A DNA stretch of 63,062 nucleotides from contig JANQLO010000017.1 in NCBI GenBank assembly GCA_028280505.1, forward strand, positions 1 to 63,062. Reading direction: 5' to 3'. The position numbers and the translations under genes are program-made. Of this stretch, positions 35,623 through 47,093 are shown one piece after another (position 1 is the first letter of the stretch; the number at the start of each line of letters is the position of its first letter). Source of the DNA: Chromatiales bacterium (GTDB taxonomy: Bacteria; Pseudomonadota; Gammaproteobacteria; Chromatiales; Chromatiaceae). Below the pieces are notes generated by a model, which saw only the letters and a list, made by a program, of their open reading frames with translations, made no database searches and was not told the DNA's origin.

Positions 35623-36341
35623 TCCTGCTGCGTTCGCTGCTGTACTTCGCAGCAATGGTGCTTACCGGCTTGATCTATGGATCATTTATATCGGTAGTAG
35701 GGCCTTTTCGGTCCACAGCCTTCACCGATCGATGGTCGAGTCGTTGGGGACGACTCAATCTGAGTCTGCAAGCACATATTTGTGGTTTGCGATACCGGGT
35801 CGAAGGTCTGGATAATCTACCGGACGGTCCATTCATCGTCATGGCCAAGCATCAGTCGACCTGGGAAACCATAGGACTTCGCGGCATCCTGCCGTCGCAC
35901 CAATCTTGGGTATTAAAGGAAGAACTGACAAAAATTCCTATTTTCGGTACCGGATTACGCCTCGCGCATTCGATCCCCATTGATCGTTCAGCCGGAAGGC
36001 GGGCCGTGCTCAAAGTAGTCCAAGAAGGTATGAAACGCCTGGCAGAAGGGCGAATCGTGATTATCTTTCCCGAAGGAACACGTACCGCGCCGGGTCAACG
36101 TCGTAAGTACGGTCTCGGGGGTGCAATACTGGCCGAACGCAGCAGCGCAACAGTCATCCCTATCGCCCACAATGCCGGCGTTTTTTGGCGCCGACGGGGT
36201 GTGAAAAAGTATCCCGGAACCGTTGAGGTCATCATCGGCCCACCGATTGACAGTGATGACAAAAAAGCAGCCGACATCATCGCTGAAGTAGAAGATTGGA
36301 TCGAAGCGAAACAGCTAGAGATAGCTTCAGAAAGCCTTTAA
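35619..36341 (+). CDS. plsC: 1-acyl-sn-glycerol-3-phosphate acyltransferase
   Basis: A 240-residue membrane-associated enzyme that makes phosphatidic acid. One hydrophobic N-terminal segment (about 1-30) precedes the catalytic domain. The active-site block reads MAKHQSTWET, so the His is followed four residues later by Glu rather than the classical Asp (HX4D). The second motif IVIIFPEGTRTAPG is intact. It is the last gene of the glyQS-gmhB run and convergent with gyrB. Confidence 0.93.
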   Translation: MILLRSLLYFAAMVLTGLIYGSFISVVGPFRSTAFTDRWSSRWGRLNLSLQAHICGLRYRVEGLDNLPDGPFIVMAKHQSTWETIGLRGILPSHQSWVLKEELTKIPIFGTGLRLAHSIPIDRSAGRRAVLKVVQEGMKRLAEGRIVIIFPEGTRTAPGQRRKYGLGGAILAERSSATVIPIAHNAGVFWRRRGVKKYPGTVEVIIGPPIDSDDKKAADIIAEVEDWIEAKQLEIASESL

Positions 36342-36443
36342 AAGTAAGTGACTGCTTACTTACTAAATCATCTATAGCGTTCAAACTTGATCTGTATCAG
36401 GTAATTAACCGGGGAGAATATATTCCACAGACATGTGACAGCC

Positions 36444-36452
36444 TGTGGATAA
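36444..36452 (-). promoter_or_regulatory. Perfect DnaA box between plsC and gyrB
   Basis: TGTGGATAA, the reverse complement of TTATCCACA, in the 157-base gap after plsC and gyrB. A single box; it could influence replication or local transcription. Confidence 0.6.
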
Positions 36453-36498
36453 AGTAGTGGATGAAATCAAAAAGAACCCGATGACAACGCTGTAAAAA

Positions 36499-38934
<2,436 letters not shown>

Positions 38935-39001
38935 CTAGGCTTGGGGGAACAATCGAACAACGGTGTCCGATCTGGAGAAGATCGGGTGATTATAACATTC
39001 T

Positions 39002-40078
39002 TTAGTGGGGCACTAGGTTACCGTGTTCCACGTGGAACGTTCGAGAGTCGCTTTGAGGTTCGGGCAACGCGCTCTTTTCAATTTTACTTAAAAACACCTG
39101 TGCGTCGCGACACTCAAATTCGTATAGGAGTCGCGCCTTGTTCTCATTGTCTAGCTCAGCAGCAAGATCATCGATAATCAGCACCGGCGTACGACCTCCT
39201 TGTCGCGCAACCAGATCGAACAGCGCAAGGTTCAATGCAAGGACCAACAGTTTTTGTTGACCACGTGACAAGCGCTTTTCAGCAAGATCTTCATCAGCAA
39301 GAAGTTCGAGCTCGGCACGCTGTGGACCTACCGATGTAAATCCCATTTTTAGATCGGTTCCCTTTTTTTTGTCGAGCTGATCGGAGATTGCAGAACTTTG
39401 TTGCCAACCTTTACGGTAACGATGGTCGACAGAAAAACCACATGCCCATTTCTCTATCAAGTTTGAAACGTTTGGCATTAATGCCTGAATCAATCGTAGT
39501 CTGGCAGCCGTGATCTGCTCCGCACACACGGCAAACTCACGATCCCAAATCGCTACCATATCGACTGACTTTTCCCGTAGAGCAGCATTGCGTTGACGGA
39601 GGATTTTGTGAAACTGCGCCAATATCGCCAGATAACCCTGTTCCACGTGGAACACACCCATATCCAGGAAACGTCGTCGTACTTCCGGCCCAAAACCGAG
39701 AAACTGTTGTGGCTGAGACCCTATCCACTGAATCGGAAGCGTTTCGGCCATTTCAGATCTTCGTTGCACGGCCTCGCCATTCAGACGACAAACCAAATTC
39801 GACTTCTCCCGCCGAACACCTAAAATCGATGAAGTACCAGCACGAGGTTCGTCAATTCCAACGACGACTTGAGCATAATCGGCACCCTTGCGAATCATCG
39901 GGCCCGCATCCTTATGCCGGAAAGTTCGACCACGCCCTGCCAGATAAAGTGCCTCGAAGACAGACGTTTTACCTGCACCGTTATTGCCAACAATGAAATT
40001 GATTCCGGTACATGGCTGAAGCAACAAGTGGCGGATAACGCGTAAGTCAGAAACCTCCAGTTTGGTGATCTGAACCAT
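39002..40078 (-). CDS. recF: DNA replication and repair protein RecF
   Basis: A 358-residue SMC-like ATPase acting in gap repair. It starts ITKLEVSDLRVIRH, has the Walker A NFIVGNNGAGKTSVFEAL, the signature LSRGQQKLLVLALNLAL and Walker B VLIIDDLAAELD. Its coding sequence contains two exact parS-type palindromes, at residues about 142-147 (FHVEQ) and at the very C-terminus (FHVEH). A terminator-like hairpin separates it from dnaN. Confidence 0.97.
   Translation of the reverse strand: MVQITKLEVSDLRVIRHLLLQPCTGINFIVGNNGAGKTSVFEALYLAGRGRTFRHKDAGPMIRKGADYAQVVVGIDEPRAGTSSILGVRREKSNLVCRLNGEAVQRRSEMAETLPIQWIGSQPQQFLGFGPEVRRRFLDMGVFHVEQGYLAILAQFHKILRQRNAALREKSVDMVAIWDREFAVCAEQITAARLRLIQALMPNVSNLIEKWACGFSVDHRYRKGWQQSSAISDQLDKKKGTDLKMGFTSVGPQRAELELLADEDLAEKRLSRGQQKLLVLALNLALFDLVARQGGRTPVLIIDDLAAELDNENKARLLYEFECRDAQVFLSKIEKSALPEPQSDSRTFHVEHGNLVPH
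39024..39039. other. parS-like centromere site 1 (in recF)
   Basis: TGTTCCACGTGGAACG: 15 of 16 bases match the perfect palindrome TGTTCCACGTGGAACA, a variant of parS used by chromosomal ParB. It encodes FHVEH near the recF end. Confidence 0.85.
39639..39654. other. parS-like centromere site 2 (in recF)
   Basis: TGTTCCACGTGGAACA is a perfect 16-base palindrome matching the parS consensus. It lies about 3.4 kb from the dnaA-rpmH interval and within recF. Confidence 0.92.
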
Positions 40079-40105
40079 TAGCTATCCGACTTTAAATGAC
40101 ATATG

Positions 40106-40127
40106 AAAAAGGGGCCTAATGGCCCCC
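40106..40127 (-). terminator. Intrinsic terminator between dnaN and recF
   Basis: On the minus strand GGGGCC-ATTA-GGCCCC followed by five T, 29 bases after the dnaN stop. It would reduce transcription from dnaN into recF. Confidence 0.75.
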
Positions 40128-40155
40128 TCGGTATATGCTAAGTACATAGGATGCT

Positions 40156-41256
40156 TCACAACCGCATGGGCATAACAACATAGCGACATTCGGTCGAATC
40201 CTTAGGGGTGATCAAACTGCTTGAATTCGAATCTATTACGGCCATCTGAACTTGGTCGCCATCCAGCACACCGAGCACATCAAGCAAGTACCCGACGTTG
40301 AAGCCTATCGTCATTTCATCGCCCTGGTAGTCGACCTCAATCTCTTCCTCGGCCTCATCCTGTTCCGGGTTGTGGGCCTGAAGATGTAACAGACCCTTAC
40401 TCAACCTGAAACGGATGCCACGGTACTTTTCGTTCGACAAGATTGCTGTTCTTGCCAGTGCATGCTTCAACTCGTCTTTATCGCCCAGCAATAATGACGT
40501 TTCACCATTCGGCATTACGCGCTCGTAATCGGGAAAACGACCATCGATCAGCTTACTGGTAAAACTGCTATCACCGAGGTGAACTCGAAGATGACTATTG
40601 CTGATCTCGAACTGCGCTTCCTGATCCGATTCACCTAACAAACGGCCCAGCTCGACAACTGCTTTACGCGGTAATATCACCTGCAAATCGATGCTCGTTT
40701 CATCATCGAATGCAGCATCACACAATGCGAGTCGATGGCCATCCGTTGCGACCGCTCGAACCCGACCCGGCCTTAGTTCCAACAACAAACCGTTAAGATA
40801 GTAACGAACATCCTGTTGGGCCATTGCAAACTGTGTCTTGTCGATAAGTCGCTTCAAAACTCCAACCGGTAGTGAAAAGGTTTCGCTTGGGTTGCTTGGC
40901 TCGATACTTGGGTAGTCCTGCGCCGGCAACATCCCCAAGGTATAACGTCCTCGACCTGAACGCAGTACCGCTTTCTCGCCTTCTATCTCCAGAGTCAAGG
41001 CAGCACCGTCCGGTAAAGCTTTGCAGATATCCATGAGTTTACGTGCCGGCAATGTGAACTCATGTTCTCCTTTGCACTCGACCTGTGCCTGAGTACGCAA
41101 TTCGACTTCGAGATCCGTTGCCGTTAAGAGCAAGGCGTTGTTTTTCACTGCAATCAGCACATTGGCCAGAATCGGTAAGGTCTGTCGACGTTCGACGACT
41201 CCCACTACCTGTTGTAGTGGTTTCAAAAGATCGTCCCGATTTGCACTGATTTTCAT
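40156..41256 (-). CDS. dnaN: DNA polymerase III sliding clamp (beta subunit)
   Basis: A 366-residue clamp that forms a ring dimer around DNA. It starts MKISANRDDLLKPLQQVVGV and shows the three repeated clamp domains; VEVDYQGDEMTIGFNVGYLL and the C-terminal YVVMPMRL are typical. The length is normal. It is preceded by an AT-rich gap containing a DnaA box and followed by a hairpin terminator. Confidence 0.98.
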   Translation of the reverse strand: MKISANRDDLLKPLQQVVGVVERRQTLPILANVLIAVKNNALLLTATDLEVELRTQAQVECKGEHEFTLPARKLMDICKALPDGAALTLEIEGEKAVLRSGRGRYTLGMLPAQDYPSIEPSNPSETFSLPVGVLKRLIDKTQFAMAQQDVRYYLNGLLLELRPGRVRAVATDGHRLALCDAAFDDETSIDLQVILPRKAVVELGRLLGESDQEAQFEISNSHLRVHLGDSSFTSKLIDGRFPDYERVMPNGETSLLLGDKDELKHALARTAILSNEKYRGIRFRLSKGLLHLQAHNPEQDEAEEEIEVDYQGDEMTIGFNVGYLLDVLGVLDGDQVQMAVIDSNSSSLITPKDSTECRYVVMPMRL

Positions 41257-41488
41257 TCTGCTTGTTCTCCGCTATCTAAATAGCAAAAAATCTTTTATTT
41301 AAAACTTGTTATTATTATTAAGTACCGCTCAGATCTTGAGCAGTTTTAATTTTAACTTTAATTTCAATTATTTATAACGTTTTACATGGACCGAATAGCT
41401 GCGTTCAATGACTGGGTTGCCTGTAGAGCCTTTGTGGATAACTTAACGGTGTTTTACCGGTTCGTTTTTTCTCCCTCGGTATCGAACA
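41257..41488. other. AT-rich dnaA-dnaN interval with a DnaA box
   Basis: About 41270-41390 is strongly AT-rich (runs such as TTTTATTTAAAA and TTATTATTATTAAG), resembling an unwinding element or a promoter region. A perfect DnaA box (TGTGGATAA) is at 41433-41441. This may be a minor origin element or the DnaA-regulated dnaN promoter. Confidence 0.55.
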
Positions 41489-42844
41489 TCAATTGCTGAG
41501 GGTTCTCAACAGGTTGTTAAAATCCTCTGCGACGCGTTGGTCCGTCTCCTTTAACTCTGCGATCTTACGCGTTGCATAGAGCACCGTGGTGTGGTCCCGC
41601 CCGCCGAAAGCTTCTCCAATCTCGGGTAGGCTGTGGTTCGTCAGTTCCTTTGCGAGTGTCATCGCGATCTGTCGCGGTCGGGCAATGGTACGGCTGCGTT
41701 TTCCTGACAGCAGATCCGAGGTGCGGATTTTGTAATATTCCCCGACTGTACGCTGAATATTGTCGATTGTGACCTGTTTGTCCTGCGCCGCAATCATGTC
41801 GCGCAGTGCCTCTTTGGCGAATTCCATAGTAATGGGTCGCCCAGTGAATTGTGAATTGGCGATGATGCGCCGCAAGGCGCCTTCGAGTTCACGGATGTTT
41901 GAACGAACCCGTTTACCGATGAAAAACGCGACTTCGTTCGGTAGTTCGACGTCGAATAGTTGCTGTGTTTTGCTTTTAAGAATCGCTACTCGCGTTTCCA
42001 GATCCGGTGGTTCGACCGCAACCGTCAATCCCCAACCAAAACGCGATTTGAGTCGGTCCTCCAGACCGTCGACTTCCTTCGGAAATCGGTCACTGGTCAA
42101 AATGATTTGCTGCTGCGATTCGAACAAGGCGTTGAAGGTGTGGAAAAATTCTTCCTGTGAACGTTCTTTGCCGCCAAAAAACTGCACATCGTCGATCAAA
42201 AGTGCGTTGACCGAGCGCATTCTGCGTTTGAAATTGTCGATGGTGCCATGTTGTAGCGCTTTGACCATTTCGGCGACGAAGCCCTCGGAGTGCATGTACA
42301 ACACCTTGGCATCGGGGCGGTTCTCCAATATGCGATTGCCGACGGCATGCATCAAATGTGTTTTGCCCAGGCCGACACCGCCGTAGATAAACAGCGGGTT
42401 GAACACCGCACCGGGGTTGTCACCGATCTGCATACTTGCAGCGCGAGCCAATTGGTTCGATTTTCCCTCTACGAAACTGTCGAAGGTGAACTCGGGATTG
42501 GTATTGGATTTAAACGAGTCCCTTGGTTCCGCGGGCATAGCAGTCCTTTGCGGTGATCGCGTGTCCATGGTTTGCGGTTTTTCAGATGCTGCCGATCGCG
42601 GTGCACTTCCGATTTCCAAACTGATGCTCAGAGAATCGCCATTGCCCAAGTCGTCGATGTAGCTGCGCAATCGTTCCAGGTAATGCTTTTTGACCCAATC
42701 GAGAACAAAGGCATTTGGCGCCATGAGTCGTAGGCGCTCGGTTTCCTGCACACAGTGCAGCGGCCTGATCCAGGTATTGAATTGCTGATTGGATATCTCG
42801 TTGCCGAGCCGGTCGAGGCAGTGTTGCCAGACATCGATGTTCAT
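41489..42844 (-). CDS. dnaA: Chromosomal replication initiator DnaA
   Basis: Start at the ATG at 42844 ([20 protein letters not shown]), the conserved N-terminus; the frame extends 26 codons upstream. The product has 451 residues: domain I, a variable linker to about residue 120, the AAA+ domain with [20 protein letters not shown] and [13 protein letters not shown], and the DNA-binding domain with [13 protein letters not shown]. It binds the DnaA boxes reported in this window and melts the origin. Confidence 0.98.
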   Translation of the reverse strand: MNIDVWQHCLDRLGNEISNQQFNTWIRPLHCVQETERLRLMAPNAFVLDWVKKHYLERLRSYIDDLGNGDSLSISLEIGSAPRSAASEKPQTMDTRSPQRTAMPAEPRDSFKSNTNPEFTFDSFVEGKSNQLARAASMQIGDNPGAVFNPLFIYGGVGLGKTHLMHAVGNRILENRPDAKVLYMHSEGFVAEMVKALQHGTIDNFKRRMRSVNALLIDDVQFFGGKERSQEEFFHTFNALFESQQQIILTSDRFPKEVDGLEDRLKSRFGWGLTVAVEPPDLETRVAILKSKTQQLFDVELPNEVAFFIGKRVRSNIRELEGALRRIIANSQFTGRPITMEFAKEALRDMIAAQDKQVTIDNIQRTVGEYYKIRTSDLLSGKRSRTIARPRQIAMTLAKELTNHSLPEIGEAFGGRDHTTVLYATRKIAELKETDQRVAEDFNNLLRTLSN

Positions 42845-43347
42845 ATTCTTGTCAAAAATACTCAGCGTCTCACCTACCCGATAGCGGGAGGGTGATATCA
42901 AAACGAACAAATTTCGGTGCAATAACCTGAATGTGAGAGATCTGTCGGCGTTTGTTTTACCCGTCCTGCTTTAGATCCGAGACGCAATGCAATGCAATGC
43001 ATCAGGTTGTCCGTCACTGACAGTCCGGCTTCTTGTCGGAATGCTTTGTCACGATCGGCTCACACAGGCCAAGTGTAATCGCTCTAGAGCCAGTTATCCA
43101 CAGGGCATTTCAGTCTCATGACGATATAAAAATAGGTGCTTTGAAAAAGAGTGAACGCTCACTACTAAAAGCAATGAGAAGATGTCCCACTTGTCCGGGA
43201 CAAGTCTCGACAATCGGCTGATGGGATTGACGGGATCATGTCGATCTATTACATTTTCGCCCCCTTTGCAGAAGCGCCATCATTCATGGCCGGACGGCTG
43301 CATCCCGGGTTTTTAGTTAACGACTCATTCAATTCGGATACACGGTC
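42845..43347. other. Candidate oriC interval between dnaA and rpmH
   Basis: A 503-base gap at the point where transcription diverges. It has one perfect DnaA box TTATCCACA (43094-43102), an AT-rich stretch with GATATAAAAATAGG near 43124, a short triplication of GCAAT (42990-43004), a near-palindrome ACTTGTCC-G-GGACAAGT at 43189-43205 and the rpmH promoter. Only one exact DnaA box was found, fewer than a typical oriC cluster. No gene is apparent. Confidence 0.5.
43227..43255 (+). promoter_or_regulatory. Sigma-70 promoter of rpmH
   Basis: TTGACG at 43227-43232 and TACATT at 43250-43255 with the optimal 17-base spacer. The start point would be about 85 bases before rpmH. Confidence 0.6.
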
Positions 43348-43482
43348 ATGAAACGTACTTTTCAGCCAAGCCGCATCAAGCGCGTACGCACCCATGGATT
43401 TCGCGCACGCATGGCGACCCGCGGTGGTCGCAAGGTGCTCAATGCACGACGCGCTAAGGGGCGCGCCCGACTGATCCCCTGA
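43348..43482 (+). CDS. rpmH: Ribosomal protein bL34
   Basis: A 44-residue basic ribosomal protein, complete: [18 protein letters not shown], then [21 protein letters not shown] and LIP at the end. The sequence and length are almost invariant in proteobacteria. It marks the right side of the origin region and precedes rnpA. Confidence 0.98.
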   Translation: MKRTFQPSRIKRVRTHGFRARMATRGGRKVLNARRAKGRARLIP

Positions 43483-43511
43483 TCAGGATTAACAACCGGT
43501 CTGGATCCGTT

Positions 43512-43862
43512 ATTCGCGATTGCCGATTTTCGAGGTCGGCACGCCTGCTGAGCGCTGCCGATTTCAAGCGTGTCTTTCGGCAGGCGCAGCGTTCGGCTGA
43601 CGCCTATTTCACGGTGCTCGCGGTTCCTACGACCCGTCGGTATGCACGGCTGGGTCTTGCGATATCCAAAAAGCAGGTACGACGTGCCGTCGATCGTAAT
43701 CGGCTTAAACGTCTCGTACGCGAGATCTTTCGTCGGCAACCTTTGTCACAGATCGATATCGTTGTGATGGCACGTAGTTCGGCAACCACCGTGGATAACA
43801 GCATGTTGATCGTATCATTACAGGCGCATTTTGAACGACTCTCAGCCAAGTTCGAGCGCTGA
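43512..43862 (+). CDS. rnpA: Ribonuclease P protein component, start codon uncertain
   Basis: The family sequence is clear: FSRSARLLSAADFKRVFRQA, then ARLGLAISKKQVRRAVDRNR and LKRLVREIFR. RnpA binds the RNase P RNA and helps tRNA 5' maturation. In this frame no ATG, GTG or TTG occurs between the upstream stop at 43455 and the GTG at 43614, which lies well inside the conserved region and would delete the N-terminus. ATT at 43512 gives 116 residues, the normal length, and is chosen provisionally; CTG at 43479 and ATT at 43488 are alternatives. No yidD frame follows. Confidence 0.85.
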   Translation: MRDCRFSRSARLLSAADFKRVFRQAQRSADAYFTVLAVPTTRRYARLGLAISKKQVRRAVDRNRLKRLVREIFRRQPLSQIDIVVMARSSATTVDNSMLIVSLQAHFERLSAKFER

Positions 43863-43962
43863 AATTCCAGATAACGGTTACGTGCCCCATGCGCGGGCCA
43901 TCCGGACGGGTTAAACTCCCGCCCTTCGTGCTGTCAACCAGACCGAGTTCGACGCAGTATCT

Positions 43963-45639
43963 ATGGATAACGTAAGACTTCTTCTGTTCATGGCCCTGGC
44001 GTTTCTGGGCATGCTGATCTATCAAGCATGGCAGGAGGACTATGGGCCGGCCCGGCAAACCATGGCCGATCAACCTTCACCTGCGGCTACGGAACCACAG
44101 CAGGTAGTCGGCGACACGCCGGTTGTTCCACAACAGGCCGACATCGACAATGCCATGCCGAATGTCGTCACGTCGACGGAATCAGGTGATTCAGGGAGTG
44201 CGCGGTCCAGTCTGGTCCAAGTCCGCACCGATATGTTCGACATGGTTATCGACACGCGTGGCGGCACTATCGTTGATACCCGGTTGATGCACTATCCGGT
44301 GGCGGTCGATCAACCGGATGTGAAGTATCGTTTACTCAGTCAGCGGCCGTCGGATTTCTTTATTGCCCAATCCGGTTTATTGGGAATTGGTGAAGACCAG
44401 TCGCGAGCGCCGACCCATCAAGAAGTCTTCACTGCATCGTCGAACGAATTCGTCATGGCCGATGATGAAGATACCCTGGTGGTTGATCTGGTCTGGCGTT
44501 CTGATGACGGGGTAAGCGTAACCAAGCGATATACCTTTACCCGTGGCACCCACGCGATTCGCCTTGAACATCTGGTGAACAATGCATCCGAAACGCCTTG
44601 GAGCGGGCGTGAGTATCGCCAGCTGCAACGGGGTGAACCGCTCGATTCCGGTAACTTCTTTATGTACACCTATACCGGTGGGGCCATTTACAGCCAAGAG
44701 GATAAATATCAAAAGTACGACCTTGACGATCTGGCTGAGGGTAAGCTCGACAGAGCCGTCATCGATGGTTGGTTGTCGATGATTCAGCATTACTTCCTCG
44801 CTGCTTACATCCCGCCGCGCGGCGAACAGCAACAGTTCTACGGTAAGCGTGTGAGCAACAATCGCTCGGTCATCGGTGCTTACACGTCTGCCAAGAGTAT
44901 TGCACCGGGTGAGCGTGCAGCCTTCGAAGGTACAGTCTTCGTAGGACCGAAGTTGCAGGAAGAACTCGAACAGATCGCCGAAGGTTTGTATCTAACCGTG
45001 GATTACGGTTGGCTCGTTTTCATCGCAAAACCCATGTATTGGGTGCTCGATCAGATACAGGGCGTAGTCCACAACTGGGGCTGGACCATCATTATCTTTA
45101 CGGTTTTGATAAAGCTTGTTTTCTACAAGCTATCCGAAACCAGTTACCGATCGATGGCCAATATGCGCAAATTGACACCGCGCATTCAGGCACTCAAAGA
45201 TCGCTATGGCGACGACAAGCAGCGCATGCAACAGGCGATGATGGAGATGTACAAGACCGAAAAGATCAATCCACTCGGTGGTTGTTTGCCGATGTTGGTG
45301 CAGATCCCGTTCTTCATCGCTTTGTATTGGGTATTGTTGGAAAGCGTGGAACTGCGCCAAGCGCCTTGGATTTTGTGGATCGACGATTTGTCGATTAAGG
45401 ACCCGTACTTCGTGTTGCCGTTGATCATGGGTGCGTCCATGTTCGTGCAACAAAAACTGAACCCACCACCGCCCGACCCGATGCAGGCCAAGATTCTTAT
45501 GGCATTGCCATTGGTGTTCACGGTGATGTTCGCTTTCTTCCCGTCCGGTCTGGTGTTGTACTGGGTAGTCAACAATCTGTTGTCCATCGCACAGCAGTGG
45601 GTAATCACCAAACGGATCGAGGAAGGCGCCAAGGCTTGA
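43963..45639 (+). CDS. yidC: Membrane protein insertase YidC
   Basis: A 558-residue Sec-associated insertase. It starts with a membrane helix (RLLLFMALAFLGMLIYQAW). A large periplasmic beta domain spans about 50-340. The conserved core (about 350-550) contains NWGWTIIIFTVLIKLVFYKL, the KINPLGGCLPMLVQIPFFIA block and a final YWVVNNLLSIAQQW. It inserts membrane proteins such as the ATP synthase c subunit encoded later in this window. The stop overlaps the likely mnmE start. Confidence 0.97.
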   Translation: MDNVRLLLFMALAFLGMLIYQAWQEDYGPARQTMADQPSPAATEPQQVVGDTPVVPQQADIDNAMPNVVTSTESGDSGSARSSLVQVRTDMFDMVIDTRGGTIVDTRLMHYPVAVDQPDVKYRLLSQRPSDFFIAQSGLLGIGEDQSRAPTHQEVFTASSNEFVMADDEDTLVVDLVWRSDDGVSVTKRYTFTRGTHAIRLEHLVNNASETPWSGREYRQLQRGEPLDSGNFFMYTYTGGAIYSQEDKYQKYDLDDLAEGKLDRAVIDGWLSMIQHYFLAAYIPPRGEQQQFYGKRVSNNRSVIGAYTSAKSIAPGERAAFEGTVFVGPKLQEELEQIAEGLYLTVDYGWLVFIAKPMYWVLDQIQGVVHNWGWTIIIFTVLIKLVFYKLSETSYRSMANMRKLTPRIQALKDRYGDDKQRMQQAMMEMYKTEKINPLGGCLPMLVQIPFFIALYWVLLESVELRQAPWILWIDDLSIKDPYFVLPLIMGASMFVQQKLNPPPPDPMQAKILMALPLVFTVMFAFFPSGLVLYWVVNNLLSIAQQWVITKRIEEGAKA

Positions 45640-47000
45640 CGAACCGCGTGGCGGATCCGTCGGCCGACACCATTGCTGCGATCGCCACGCCACCCGGTCG
45701 TGGCGGTGTTGGTATCGTGCGTGTATCGGGCTCCAAGGTGCCGTCTATTGTCGCCGCGGTCATCGGCCGTTTACCCAAGGTTCGCCATGCGACTTTCGTC
45801 GTTTTCACCGATGCCGACGGCCAGGCGATCGACGAGGGTATCGCAATCTATTTCAAGGCGCCGGCGTCCTTTACCGGCGAAGATATCCTCGAATTGCAGG
45901 GACATGGCGGTCCGGTCGTCATGGACTTATTGTTGCGCAGGGTATTGCAGTTGGGTGCGCGTTTGGCGGAGCCGGGGGAGTTCTCCCGCCGGGCCTATCT
46001 GAACGACAAGCTCGATTTGGCACAAGCTGAGGCGGTCGCTGACTTGATCGATAGCCATACTCGTGCCGCTGCACGTTCTGCGATGCGTTCATTGACCGGT
46101 GTTTTTTCCCAACAAGTGCAAGGGCTGGTTGCTGTAATTACCGAGCTGCGCATGTACGTCGAGGCCGCAATCGATTTTCCCGAGGAGGAGATTGATTTCC
46201 TCGCGGACCGACGCGTCGCCGAACAGCTCGAAGGACTGATCGATCAAACTCGTGCATTACTCGATCGGGCGGCGACCGGTCGACTACTGCGTGACGGTCT
46301 TACATTGGTTATCGCTGGATTGCCAAACGCGGGAAAATCCAGCCTGATGAATGCATTAACCGGTCAGGATAGTGCGATTGTGACCCATATCCCGGGTACG
46401 ACGCGTGACGTACTGCGTGAACAAGTCGAGATCGACGGTTTGCCTTTGCACCTGATCGATACCGCCGGGCTGCGCGATGCCGACGACGCCATAGAGCGTG
46501 AAGGGGTGCGGCGTGCGCGTGATGCCCTTGCCGCAGCCGACCATGCCTTATGGGTCTACGACGGTGATGGTGATCCGGATGTTGAGGGTCTGGAACAGGC
46601 CGGTTTGCCACCGGAACTGCCGTTGACTTTGGTGCGTAACAAGGTTGATCTCAATAACGAGCCACCCGGTCTCGGCAAACGTCGTGGTACGCCCGAGGTG
46701 CGATTATCGGCCAAAACGGGTGATGGCATGGCTGAGCTTCGTGCACATCTGAAATCTCTGGTTGCCTATGATGGTGCATCCGAAGGGGACTTTAGTGCGC
46801 GTCGTCGTCATCTCGATGCCATTCAACGTGCCCTGGGTGATCTGCGTAACGGGCAAAAGGCACTGCGTGAAGACCGTGCCGGCGAACTCCTGGCTGATGA
46901 TCTGCGTCAGGCACAGCTTGCATTGTCTGAAATTACCGGCGAATTCAATGCCGATGATCTGCTGGGCGAGATCTTTAGCCGTTTCTGTATCGGCAAATGA
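45636..47000 (+). CDS. mnmE: tRNA modification GTPase MnmE
   Basis: A 454-residue GTPase that, with MnmG, installs the cmnm5 modification on wobble uridine. The TTG at 45636 is preferred: AGGAAGG lies nine bases upstream and it overlaps the yidC stop; a GTG at 45648 is the alternative. The N-terminal folate-binding domain has [19 protein letters not shown]. The G domain has [14 protein letters not shown] and [10 protein letters not shown]. The C-terminal FCIGK Cys motif is intact. Confidence 0.96.
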   Translation: MTNRVADPSADTIAAIATPPGRGGVGIVRVSGSKVPSIVAAVIGRLPKVRHATFVVFTDADGQAIDEGIAIYFKAPASFTGEDILELQGHGGPVVMDLLLRRVLQLGARLAEPGEFSRRAYLNDKLDLAQAEAVADLIDSHTRAAARSAMRSLTGVFSQQVQGLVAVITELRMYVEAAIDFPEEEIDFLADRRVAEQLEGLIDQTRALLDRAATGRLLRDGLTLVIAGLPNAGKSSLMNALTGQDSAIVTHIPGTTRDVLREQVEIDGLPLHLIDTAGLRDADDAIEREGVRRARDALAAADHALWVYDGDGDPDVEGLEQAGLPPELPLTLVRNKVDLNNEPPGLGKRRGTPEVRLSAKTGDGMAELRAHLKSLVAYDGASEGDFSARRRHLDAIQRALGDLRNGQKALREDRAGELLADDLRQAQLALSEITGEFNADDLLGEIFSRFCIGK

Positions 47001-47093
47001 GCCTGTTGGATGCGACCGGTTTTCCGACTTCGGAGTCGGTGGTCCAGGTGCACCACAGTATGTGGACAATGGCATCTTTTGGGTTACTTGGGT

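Noticed and set aside
36421-36429. TATTCCACA as a DnaA box
   Set aside because: Two mismatches from TTATNCACA in key positions.
39262-39277. CACGTG at TTGACCACGTGACAAG in recF as a third parS site
   Set aside because: Flanking bases do not fit the parS palindrome.
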